Source: Lunularia cruciata (lineage: Eukaryota > Streptophyta > Marchantiopsida > Lunulariales > Lunulariaceae). Taken from it: 64,000 nt of DNA. Location: contig OX419758.1 in assembly GCA_948567375.1 (NCBI GenBank), forward strand, positions 19,473,001 to 19,537,000, written 5' to 3'. Position numbers and translations under genes: made by a program. Below are positions 44,669 to 55,410 of the stretch, one piece after another. The notes beneath the pieces were generated by a model that was given only the letters and a program-made list of their open reading frames with translations, was not told the origin of the DNA and did no database searches. The first letter of the stretch is position 1, and each line of letters starts with the position of its first letter.

Positions 44669-46014
44669 ATGGCATGTAAGTGATTCAACTCGCTATTTTG
44701 ACTGTTTGAAATTCTGGCATTTGTTATTTACCAGTTCTTGCCTGGAGTGATAGAAATTTAGAACTCTGGGATTGTTCAATAGTGCTAAGTGTAGCAATGC
44801 TTCCTGTCATCCTCATCATGACACTGGTGGATTTCAAGTTATTCACTGCGCATTTAGAATTGTCTTGAGACAATCAGGCCGGGCACTTTGATTGTGCACG
44901 TCTCATGGTCAACGTGTAGCGTATGATTGTTTCTAACAGTCATTCTTCGCATTTTAAATGCTATTCTACGCTCAGCACAACAGATGACATCCTGGCATTC
45001 GAACTCCTTATGATTTCGGAATGTGCAGTATCAATGTGCAGTACCCTTCTGGCGGCGTTGATTTTCATTTTGGCGTCCAGAGTCTGCAGTGGATTGACGC
45101 TCGCACCAGCGCCAGCACCAGCATCAAGCAATGACTCACAACCCGAAAGCTTTAAGTATACGCAGCTATGGTCAGACGCGGATGGAGAGACGCATGTTGC
45201 AGAATGCAAGATGGGTGGATTCAAACTGCAAATTTATAGCTCTTTGCCACAATTCGTGAAGGATGATTTTGGTGGTAATCCAACAAAAATTGTCTTGACA
45301 GAGCTCTCAGTCGGTCTCTCACAGCCGCTACATTCTGCACCAGCTGTCCAATTCGTCACTACGCTTTCTGGCTCATGGTACGAACTTCTCGAAGGCATTT
45401 TTGGCTTTCCTCCTTTCGTTTGCTTCACGAGTGTGGTCCATAACTAAGAAGCACTCTCAGCTTTTTCGAATGACGTCTCTCTTGCATTCTCCCAACCTTA
45501 ATACAACTAAATTTCACGGAGAATTATGTCCAGTCATCGTTTGGTCGCTTAAATCTGTGCCGTAGTATCTGAACGGTTTTTCTTCTACATTGTCATTCAA
45601 CTCTTCCGGTCTTTCTCATTACAGACACATTCTCTGAGGACAGAAGCATGCCATCAACTTAGATTTGACAAAGACAGCTGATATTACACGGTCACAGCAG
45701 TATACTTGATGTCATAAGAAGTTCCCGGTTCCTTTAAAATATTACTGGGGAACGCGCTTACAGGACTTACAATCTGGTTCTATGTAAACAAGCTGATTTC
45801 TCATGTTTCTGTTTCTCGAAGGTATATCAACACCACAGACGGTAGTTATCGCGAATTTCTACCAGGGCAGGTGCTTTTCCAAGACAACCTGGTAACATCT
45901 CCAGCTACGAAGGCTCCACAGCACTTCTCAGGTGCAGTTGGAGATGTTCCGTGCCAACAGCTGATCGTGCAATTCAATAGGACTCCTGAAGTCAACCATG
46001 TATGTCCTTTCTAG
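44669..46014 (+). CDS. Secreted cupin-fold protein, spliced host gene
   Basis: Proposed exons 44669-44675, 45029-45377 and 45822-46014, giving 182 residues. The second intron (45378-45821) is well supported: GT...AG, a pyrimidine-rich end, and it rejoins GSW to YINTTDG. The first exon (ATGGCAT, donor GTAAGTG) is a hypothesis; otherwise translation can start at 45034 (178 residues). The N-terminus is a signal peptide (STLLAALIFILASRVCSG) followed by an APAPAPA linker. The rest has cupin features: QFVTTLSGSWYINTTDG, a Pro-Gly turn (FLPGQVLFQDN), then a His in APQHFSGAVGD and the last strand CQQLIVQFNR. Classical germin metal ligands are mostly absent, so it may not bind metal. The substrate is unknown. 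A GTATGT near the stop could be another donor, leaving the C-terminus open. Confidence 0.75.
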
Positions 46015-47310
46015 GCTTTGCTGCGTATATATCAACCATGTTTGATTTCTTACACTGCAAAATTGATTAGAAAAAAGTGTACAAAAAGAACAGGAGGTCA
46101 AATCATTTGTTTGTGCATATCTGACGCACACGAATTAAATGGTTACTGTTTCATGCCCATTATCTCTTCGGTTTAATATCATGATAAATTTGTAGTTTGT
46201 AGTTTGTAATTTGTAGTTTAATCTACGCTAATAAGGCCAAATTATATTTGTGTTAATACTTCTGTTTTGAGAGCTTCGGTAGATTCTCAAGTGCCTTTTT
46301 ATCATCTTGTTAATGGATTGTGATTCAAGCAAAATTTTAATTAGCATTTATTATAGGTCATACCCTAATCCTATCTAGAATTTTTTACAGTTTATTGCTT
46401 TTATGATAGGAAAATGAGACCAACACAAAAATAGAGTTACAAAAACAAGAGGATTAATTTCTTTTCTATTCTTTTAATTTTTTTAGATTCTGATTCTGTT
46501 TATATCAGTCGGATACTATTGAATCCTACAAATGATAAAATGTATTGATCCAGGAGCAGTGTAATATTCAGTAAAAAATAAATCATATTAGAAACTGAAA
46601 GAAATAAAATAAAATGTTAAGAAATGTATCTTTGAGTTAATTATATCTCAAATTTCTAGTCTTTAGTACGATAAATACTAAATAGTACTTTAGCAATATT
46701 TTTTCCAAATTAATAAAACTTTGTATTTATATGAATGTATGTATCAATTAAATTTAGTTTTATATTAGCTTGAATTGTATTGTATTTGTTGCTAGAAATG
46801 CGTGGGGCTAAGAAGGTCTTTCTTAAGAATGATACGACGCCAGATAGTTAAATAACTAAATAAATTCTATAATAATTTAATATTAAAACAGAAATTTTGT
46901 CCATGTATTTATTCTTTTACTTTTGTGTAAATTTAAACTTTTTGAATGATATAGATAATTAATTTAACATAATTTAAATATTAAATAATATTTTCACAAA
47001 ACTGTTTTGTGGAAAGTTGTTTAATTCTCATAAAACGACATATATCAGCAAAATAAAATTTTTACTTTAACGGTGTACTATGGGAGCAATCATATGATAT
47101 ATATGGAGTGGATGAGTATTGAGTGCAACAAACTGCAATTTGAATTTCTGAGTTCCTATTGACCCAGCCAATCTTCTGAACAAGACACACATGATTTCCT
47201 CTCGATTCTGAACTGAAGATGAAAAGTTGAAATTCAATTCAAATAAATTTAAATAAAGAGAAGATATAGCAAATGCCAGATTCTTCTTCATCGTTTACCA
47301 CGATCTATAA
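46015..47310. other. AT-rich 3' flank of the cupin gene
   Basis: Very AT-rich from about 46130. Contains a TTTGTAG-type short tandem repeat (about four units, 46189-46220). No gene seen. A possible polyadenylation region follows the stop, but no strong AATAAA until about 46573. Confidence 0.5.
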
Positions 47311-47342
47311 ATTTTAGTTGATACTGTAATATCAACTAAAAT
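47311..47342. repeat. Perfect 13-bp hairpin
   Basis: ATTTTAGTTGATA, 6-nt loop, TATCAACTAAAAT. Flanked by less AT-rich sequence; possibly a small foldback element end. Confidence 0.7.
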
Positions 47343-48769
47343 CAGCTCTGTTTATCATATTGACCAGCTGTATGGATAAAAAAATTTGTTGTAACTCCAT
47401 CACCATATGGGATTCACAGAATAAAGCCTCAAATGCTACAGTCGAGTTCTTTTGGAACTTGGGATACACAAAGACTAGTGCAAGATATTGTGGTAAAGCG
47501 TCAACGGGTACAGTCAACCTCGTCTAGCAGATAATGGTAGCTCAGAAGTATCGGGTATCTACCACCGCCCATTTTCCGCATTGTGAGCCAGTACCCTTTT
47601 AGTTTGGCAAGCATGGTGCAGGTGTATCGAGATTTGCGAAAGCTTGTCCAAAACTCGTTGGCCACGAATCTCACTGTACAATATAGCAGGTGAATTCCAG
47701 CCACTCTATCATAAATTTTCTACTTCACCAGAATAACGTGTGTCGGGTTTAGGGAGATTAACAAAATTGCCAATTCACATTGTATAGAAAGTCACTATCA
47801 GAGTATATACTTTTTATCTTTTTGCTTTGGTTAAACAAAGATGTGTGAAAGGTCGACCGAGTACAAAACACGAAGGATTGAAGGATGGGAAGATCCCAAC
47901 AAAAACAAAGATTGTGGTCATACATTGTGGGCATTGTGTTAAACATTGTGGTCATGATTGTCATTATGTTAAACAAAGATTGTGGTCATATATATCATTA
48001 AAATCATTGACTAAAAACATTGTCTCCAACAAAAGTGATCTTTCAACAAGACAAGTAAGGTTATTGACTGCTAGCCTTGTTGTCAATGAATTTTTTTGGC
48101 AGTTCATTTAAATGGTTGCTCAGGCTATATTGACTATATTCATGAGTTTATCATTAAAAATAATTTATTATTGAAATGTTAATGTGTATCAGTACAGATT
48201 TTCCCTATATAAAAAATAATATCATATACAATTATATTGCTTGAAATGTTCAATAAACTGTAAACATCCAACAGTCGGATAAGTTATTCATTTCGAGTAA
48301 GAAAACTGTAAAATTTTGGACTTTGAAATGCTAGTATTTTTGTATTTGCAGCTAATAAATTTTGATAATTTTTTGGGAATCTTGATAAACCTCTGAAACA
48401 ATTTATCACAAGAGAGCTGTGGTATGTAATAGTCTTCTTTTCCTAAGCGGTGATGGTCGCTACTCTTCTTGCTTGAATATTGAATCATGTAAGTGTCTCT
48501 GTTTGTATGGGATTTGCACCCACCCCATCTAACAAAGTACATCTACCATCTACGAAAGTGATGATATCCACTCTCACCCAACAGGGTGGTGGTCTTGATA
48601 GGTTCAACCATAGCTTAATCTATGTTTGGAACTATGTAACTTGGAGGGGGCCATGCTACTATAACTTGGATGGCATCATGAATTTTGGTGAGCTCTTCAC
48701 GTATTGCATAACGTAAAGCATGCATGCCATGTGTGTTATACAAGGTATTACATGGGTACTAGTCTAGAA
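47343..48769. other. Unassigned stretch with moderate composition
   Basis: Minus-strand ORFs at 47517-47332 and 47704-47501 overlap and have no recognised domain. 47915-48000 repeats ATTGTGGTCAT about three times with TTAAACA between. From about 48560 the sequence looks like the retroelement background again. Confidence 0.4.
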
Positions 48770-49851
48770 GCCCTAGTAGGGTTGGATAAAGAAAGCCAAA
48801 ATGCATGAAAAATACAATAGAAAACTCCTTAGGAATGAAATGAAAATCCTCAAAGTGGAGCCAAGCTTTAGAGCCTTTCCGTCCACAAGAGGGAATCCTA
48901 ACTCTAATTCTTTATCTCCATTAATAAGGGTATGTCCATGAAGATGTTGGTAAAGCTGTATGTGCATATGCTCATTGATATCTACTTGAATCTTCTTGGA
49001 GTCTAGTGATATAAAGTCAAAAACATTGGCAATGTTGTGCATTCAATGCATGGCATAAAGTAACAAGCCAATAAAAGATATATATAGAAGTCATAAGTGC
49101 CTAAATCCACTATCTTGATAGGTGCCAACAAAAACATACAACCATGGTGTAAGAACTTGTTGGCTAGGAAGCAAGCACTAAAGCCCATTTTCATATATAA
49201 GCTACTAATGCAATAACTTCCTCCTATATCCTCCCATGGCTATAGGTAGGGCTATTTGTAGCCCACACCACTTATCTAATAGTTGTGGGAGCATACTTTG
49301 CTCTAAGAAAGTGGAGAAGATGTGGCAGATGGTGTTATCAAACATGCATAAGTTGGAAGGAGTGCATTTGTAAGTGTGTATGTACATGCCAAATACAAGG
49401 CTTTGGGAGATAGCAATACTTCAGAATAGATTCCACTTGTGTGTTCTCCAAGTGAGGAAGTAAATGAGCATGGATTGTGGCTTGAACTTGTGTGTGAGAG
49501 ATGCACATGCTGCAATAATCATCAGCTCCCAATGGAGACTCCAAAACTCACATGCATTGTATTGGGAACTAGAACCTTGGTGGAAAGTCTAACAAGATGA
49601 GAACTGCACATGGATTCTATATGTTGCATTTACAACTTTAAACTTGTAACCCCAAGGTCTCTAAGCTGACTATAAAAGCCACCACAGCTTAAACTACATC
49701 TTCCAAATGGCCCAAGATATGGGTATCATTTGAGCGAGATGGAAAGAGATATGATGGAACAGCCATTGCAACCTCTCACAAAGATATGTAGTGATCTATA
49801 GCAAATAGAGGTCCCCATAGGGGACCCTCTTGACGTTTGTCCTTGCCATAT

Positions 49852-50276
49852 TGTAAAAGATTGAGGAGAGAAATAGGTGAATGGAAGATCATATTGGAAC
49901 TCACAAATGAATTAAACTCCAAATGCCTAGCATGAACTTGGGCATTGGTATTTATAAGGAAATTAAGTACAAGACTCCCAAGAATTTTCCAAAGAAGGTT
50001 GCTTCTAGAAGCTACCTTTTTGGAAATGCAAGCCCAACTAGCAGTCTATGTGGCCCACAAGCTAAACTAGTTGTTTACATAGCATACAAGGTACTCCATC
50101 TTTGGGAATTTCATAGAAGCATCTTGGATACTTCTAGAACATTCTACAAAAAGCTTCCTACATGCTTCTAAAACATTCTTGGATTCCTAGATGTAATCTA
50201 GTTCTACCTCCTTTTTATGCTATAGTTAGTTTATTATGCTAACTTATCAACTTTTACTAACTAATATTATTATACA
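49852..50276 (-). repeat. Solo LTR, family III
   Basis: 425 bp, minus-strand TGTATAATAATATTAG...TCTTTTACA. It matches the 12652-13061 LTR in its TATA and U5 parts (TATAAATACC, ATGCTAGGCATTTGGA, CCTATTTCTCTCCTCA). Flanks (CATAT / AATGA) show no clear duplication, so it is old. It interrupts the RT-like pseudogene between motifs A and B. Confidence 0.75.
50003..50144 (-). promoter_or_regulatory. Heat-shock-element motifs in solo LTR III
   Basis: 50132-50144 is TTCtaGAAcaTTC, a gap-free three-pentamer element; TTCtaGAA recurs at 50003. The TATA box is TATAAATA on the minus strand (49949-49956). Confidence 0.6.
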
Positions 50277-50770
50277 AATGAAAGTTGTGTGACATCATTT
50301 GTGGTAGTATAGTAGCTATAAAAGTGGGACAAATGGGATCAAGGAGGCAATTTGGTCCTCTACTAAGCAAAAAAAACAAAAAACAAAGCTTGACAAGAAA
50401 TAGTATTGAAGGCATTGGAGACATCCACTTGTACAACCACCCAATCAGGATGGGTGTCCAAAGATGGTTTGATTCTAGCAATATTTGTCTTGCATCTCCT
50501 TGGAGTGGTCACAAGGAACTAATGTGGAGAAAAAAATGATGAAAATGAGTGCCAAAGCCATAAGCAAATAGCACATAAGTCTAAATGAAAGAGAACATCC
50601 CCAATATCAATAGGCAAATATTGGATGTCTCCTTTGACAAAGCAAGGAAACAAGATACACCAAACAAACAAGGTGCACCACGGTGCATAAAACCCAATGC
50701 AATATGCTAACAAAAAGCAAAGAGAAGAAGAAAAACAAAATTTGGAGTATTTGGGGAGAGACAATCACAT

Positions 50771-52920
50771 AAGTGCTCAAAAACCAGATTTTAAAGCCTA
50801 CCTATTGATGAATAGGGAGACTTAAGTAAGGAATGAGCAAAGATAGACTTGATAAGCAAAAGATCTTCATCAAACTAATAATCATGGAGGAAAAAAAGAG
50901 AGATCTTCTATGGTAGGTAGATAGAGAGACTCTATAATGCAAATAGAGTATCAATGGAAAAGTGTGCCAGCCAAGAGCATGCTAATGCTTTGGATCCATA
51001 TTTATACTCACCTACCTAACCAGACATCAAGGAGCAACAATTTGGTAGTGCTCTAGAGCTAGAGCACAAGATTTTCTAGACTCTACAATCTTGTTAGCTA
51101 TTGCTTGGCCTATCTTGCATGCTTGTCTTATAGGGTTGACCAATTCCCTTGAAAAAACCTATGAATCCTAGTGGTGGTCTCTCAATGTCTTGATGTACTC
51201 CCATACTCTAGAAGGAGTGCGGTCCATTGTAGGAAGAGGGCTAATAAGGTCCAAAAGATACATCTCTCCCCTTGGTCATCTACCAAGATAGCTCATAGTA
51301 ATAGGAAAGCATGGGGTCCATTAAGTGATGTAAAGGCATGAGGATCTTGGTATAAATATTAGGTCTAGTTAGACTTGGTTAGAATGCCTAAATAGGGTCC
51401 AAAAAATGTAGCCAAGAGTATGAGTGAGGTGAGGCTCAATGAAAAAGGAAAGAGTACATAGAGTGTTTGGAGTGTGGAGATGGAAGTGGCATCCACCCTC
51501 ATTTATAGCACATAGATCTCCCTTGATGCTAAGCTCAGCTAATCCTCATCCATGGAAAATCCAAATAAAACTATATTTGTTGTTGGTGAGGTGGTATGTA
51601 TAGATGTGGTAAGGATACAAGGGCAAGAATCTGATCTATAGTAGGTGTGGGTCTATGGAGTGAGAAAGAGGAGCTACGTAGCATCCTCCATATGAGAGTC
51701 AACCTATGGTTTTTCTCCCTTGGAGAGGGCAAAGGTAATGAGAAGGGGATGAAAAAAGCTCCTATGTTGAACCTAGGACACTATGGGTGTTTGCTAAAAA
51801 TGTTGATGTCAAGGTCTACTCCCATATTGCATACAAGTTATGGGGTGCTAGAAGAGGAACATTGCCTATTATCTATGTCCTTTAGCTACCCATGCCAAAT
51901 AACAAAATGGAAGCATTATAATGTGTACTAATGAAAATACTTCAAAACTTGAAGTGATAGAGAAGAACACATACCAAGATGTTAGAATATCCAAAAAAGA
52001 TACAATAAATCCAAATCCAAAGGAACAAAATAAAGAAAACCCAAAAAAGTTTTGAGAAAGGAAAGAAGAAAATGAGAGGTGTGATAAAGGCCTGTTTGCT
52101 ATTAAAGGAGATCTACATTCCTCTATCTTGGGCTCTTCCTCCAATCTTATCCTCACTACAAAATAAGTGCCTCTTGCTAATCCTATCAGCTCTTTAAAGG
52201 AGTTTTCAGATTTAGAGTCTAAGCTTGACCTCTAACTCAAGTTTAGCTCCCTCATCAACTATAATTTTAGGTTTATTGACTACCTCTATTTTCCACTTGT
52301 TGCAGCCCGGCCCAAAACTACTAGTGTAGCTAAAAGTTAGTCTCTAAACCACAAAACTGCTTGACTAAATTCTTTACTTCACCCACCTAAGAAAATGGAA
52401 ATTTTGAGCCACAACCCTTGAGAAATATATTGTCAACTTCCTCCTCACTAATGTTCTTCTCTTTACCACCAAATGTGATGCAAACTTGATGTAATTTCTT
52501 CACCACCAATCACTTCTTTCAAGAATCATAATCTACTAGAAGTCACAAGACAAGGATTTGATTAAAGAGGTCTATGACTATTGCACTCTTTTCAAGGACA
52601 AACCAATTATCACCATCATAAGAGAAGGAATGTATGAAACCTTCATGCATACTTGTCTAAATCAAGCAAGACTAACTCATAGGATACAAAGAAGTGTAGA
52701 GAAATTAAAGAATAGGACTCTACAACTATTAGGAGCATAAAATCAAGATGTTGCTTTAGCAATGCTTCTAAAAGTTTTTATTTGTAAAATTTTGCAAAAG
52801 AGCAATTCTAAATTAGAGAGAAGGTAAGCTTCTTTCACTTCTCTATATTATCCTCAAGTGCTCAATAAGTGGTTGATGCCATGTATGTGCTCCTTATAGT
52901 TGTAGTTTTGTTGTAGTATA
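50771..52920. other. Unassigned, retroelement-like background
   Basis: Minus-strand ORF 52156-51869 (95 codons) is hydrophobic and Phe/Ser-rich without a recognised family; likely chance. Plus ORF 52558-52740 has a basic, Gln-rich look (TIIREGMYETF, LNQARLTHRIQRSVEKL) and might be a gag scrap. Nothing firm. Confidence 0.35.
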
Positions 52921-52976
52921 GGTGTAGCATAAAGACAACAAAGTAGCTCCCTACTTTGTTGTCTTTATGCTACACC
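52921..52976. repeat. Perfect 26-bp inverted repeat with 4-nt loop
   Basis: Arm 52921-52946 (GGTGTAGCATAAAGACAACA...), loop CTCC, arm 52951-52976. No mismatch, and pairing stops at once on both sides. Looks like a recent foldback or template-switch event. Confidence 0.95.
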
Positions 52977-53130
52977 ATGTCCTCAATCAAATGAACTTCT
53001 TGCTTCATGCCTTGTCAAATGCTCAATCTCCACACTACTCCTTCACTTTTACCCCAATGACCTTTCAGCTTCATGCTTTTCCATGTACTCGTAGCACCTC
53101 AAATTTGCTTTACAATTTGCCATATTATCA

Positions 53131-53264
53131 ATCTACACTTTACTCAATCTCAATTTTGTGGAGTTGCTTAGATAATAGTGGTCCAAAAATTATCTCTATC
53201 TACACTTTACTCAATCTCAATTTTTTGGAGTTGCTTAGATAATATTGGTCCAAAAATTATCTCT
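53131..53264 (+). repeat. 67-bp tandem duplication
   Basis: Units 53131-53197 and 53198-53264, each starting ATCTACACTTTACTC, with about two differences. Recent local duplication. Confidence 0.93.
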
Positions 53265-54627
53265 GCTTTTTATCATCTTTTTTTACTTTGACTAAGATTA
53301 ATGGCACACTTTCTCCACTCTATTCCCATACTCAAAAATTTGACCTTGTTTATGATCTCACTTTACATCATGCAACAAATAGTTCTTCTACTCTTATAAA
53401 CATTAACAAAATTTAGTAGTAGTTTCTCATTTTAAGAATTTTGTCTCAAGAATAAAGGCACATGATTCTTCATTTCTCTCATTTGAAATTTTTTATCTAG
53501 TTCTTGTTGCTTTTGTTCCTTGCTACTGGTGAACATCATTTAAATTAGAATAAGTACCTCTTGACATCAATGTCAATTATGGACAATTGACATCCTTCAT
53601 TTCTAAATTGGTGCACATAATGAATTAGCATCTCCAATAGCTGACCAAATGTAGTTAGCTTCGAAGGCATCAATCATGTTTGTGTATATGGAGAAAAAAA
53701 GATCATTGCACATTGACTTTTTTGGACAAGGTTATTTGACTTTTGGACATAAAAGTTTGACTATGATAGGTAGGAGAAGAAATTTATTACATGTTGGACC
53801 AACTCCAAAGTGACTTTTGTGTTCTTAACTAATTGTATTCTTAGATTGGGTGGTTGTTCAAGGTGATGTCTCCAATATCTTCAGTTCTATATTTCTTTGC
53901 TAGCTTTTTTTTGTGCTCTTTACTCAATAGAGGATCAGATCCCCTCCTTGATCATATTTTTCTGCACTTTCTATGGCATAGAGATACCATAGTTGCATAG
54001 CCACCAACTCTCACAATGGATTTCATATATAGCATTTGCCAAGGGTACATAAAAGTGGATCATTTATTGGGATCTCTATTTGTCAAGCTCATTATACATC
54101 TTTGAAACAGGTTATACCTACTTTTCTTTCAGATCTTTTCCCATCATTCTCAAATGATACTCATATCTAGTGCAATTTAGAGGCTATAACTTGAGCAATG
54201 TTTACATTCATACTCTACTTACATAAATTTGTTATATGATTATATACTTGTAAATGCAAGGTTTGGAGTTTAGAAATTGTCTTCACTCCCTTAGACTTAC
54301 CACAAGGTTTCTAATTCCCAATATGAGATTTGAGGGTTTTGAGTTCTCCTCTAGTTGAAGATGAGTTTTGTAGCTTGTTTATCTTTAGCACTTTAGTTCA
54401 AGCAACAACTCATGCTTATTCACTCCCTTGGTTGGAGAATACACAAGTGGCCTATTCCATTGTAATGTGATGTTATCTTTCTAAAGCCTATAATTTGGAA
54501 CATACTTACCCACCCATGGATATATTTTTTCCAATTTATTCATATTTGATATTAATATTTGCCACACTTTCTTTGCTCTAGAAGGACCATATATGTTTTC
54601 AATGAGTGCTATATGCTACATATAGCT
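53265..54627. other. Unassigned AT-rich stretch
   Basis: No ORF of note and no match to the other repeats that I could see. Confidence 0.4.
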
Positions 54628-55410
54628 TGTGACAACCCAAAAAATATCACTTTTGCGGTAATCGGGTAAGTAAAGCTTTTTCCCACAGAGATACTAGTCA
54701 AAAATATCCAAATATGAAGTCAAACAATAACATGTAGTTCTTCTTGGTTGCATCTTTAGTCTCTCAGGTAGAAACCACACCCTGAAGAGAGTAACAAGCA
54801 TTGACTCACAGTCTTGTCACAAATTCACACTCCTTAATCACAACTCCATCAAATCTTTCCAAACAATCTTGATTGTGATGATTCAAGCTCTCCCAAAAAT
54901 GGCACTTCACTACAAAATGACTTCGCCTCAGAATTGGGTTCCACCCCTCCACTGAAGGTACAAATTCCTTGATTGAAATTGCTTCACATCAACTTTGCAC
55001 TGCACTCACAAATGCAAAATACTACCAACACTACAATTCCTCTTAGATCTATCAAGGCATTGCTTTGATTGCACTTCACTCAGGATCAAACACATAGAGT
55101 AAAGATCAAGGCTGCGGAATCCAACATCCAACAAGCACACTTACTTGCACTTTGAATTTCTCTACACACTCACAAACACAAACACAAGATTGATACTCAG
55201 AATTAAGCTCAAACAACAAGCACTACTTCACAGCACTTTGCTTTATCTATTCTCAGAAATTATGAGCACTGAACAATAGTTTCTTGCGAATGTCACTCTT
55301 AAATAGTGAAGCAAACGACAATTACTAAAAACTATATTGTTCCCTAACAACTCTTCCTACGTGCAGATCCAAAATGACAATGCACCTCTTCAAATCTCAA
55401 ATTTGTTACA
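54628..55410. repeat. Family II LTR, copy 2
   Basis: 783 bp from TGTGACAACCC to TTTGTTACA, matching 7053-7840 inverted. The accessory coding region ends inside its last bases: the stop of the frame below is the TTA at 55406-55408. Confidence 0.8.

Larger units (their letters stand above)
48770..50770 (-). pseudogene. Non-LTR-type reverse transcriptase remnant, split by a solo LTR
   Basis: Minus strand, 50770 downward: KGDIQYLPIDIGDVLFHL (RPIAIGEV-like), FFSPH, then HPDWVVVQVDVSNAFNTIS, the RT palm motif A, near 50470-50400. It continues as ASLIPFVPLL-type sequence to 50290. A family III solo LTR follows. It resumes at about 49850 with RQEGPLWGPLFAI (motif B), then FPSRSNDTHILG near 49740-49712, where the expected ADD is SND. 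LESPLGADDYC lies at about 49540 and LQIALPIAMGG at about 49240; the end is near 48780. Order and spacing match a plant/algal RT-protein group known to me as HPDWVV...ADDTH; several frameshifts and stops make it dead. Confidence 0.7.

Noticed and set aside
47915-48000. ATTGTGGTCAT repeats as a CRISPR-like array
   Set aside because: Units are short, irregular and in a plant genome; simple local duplication.
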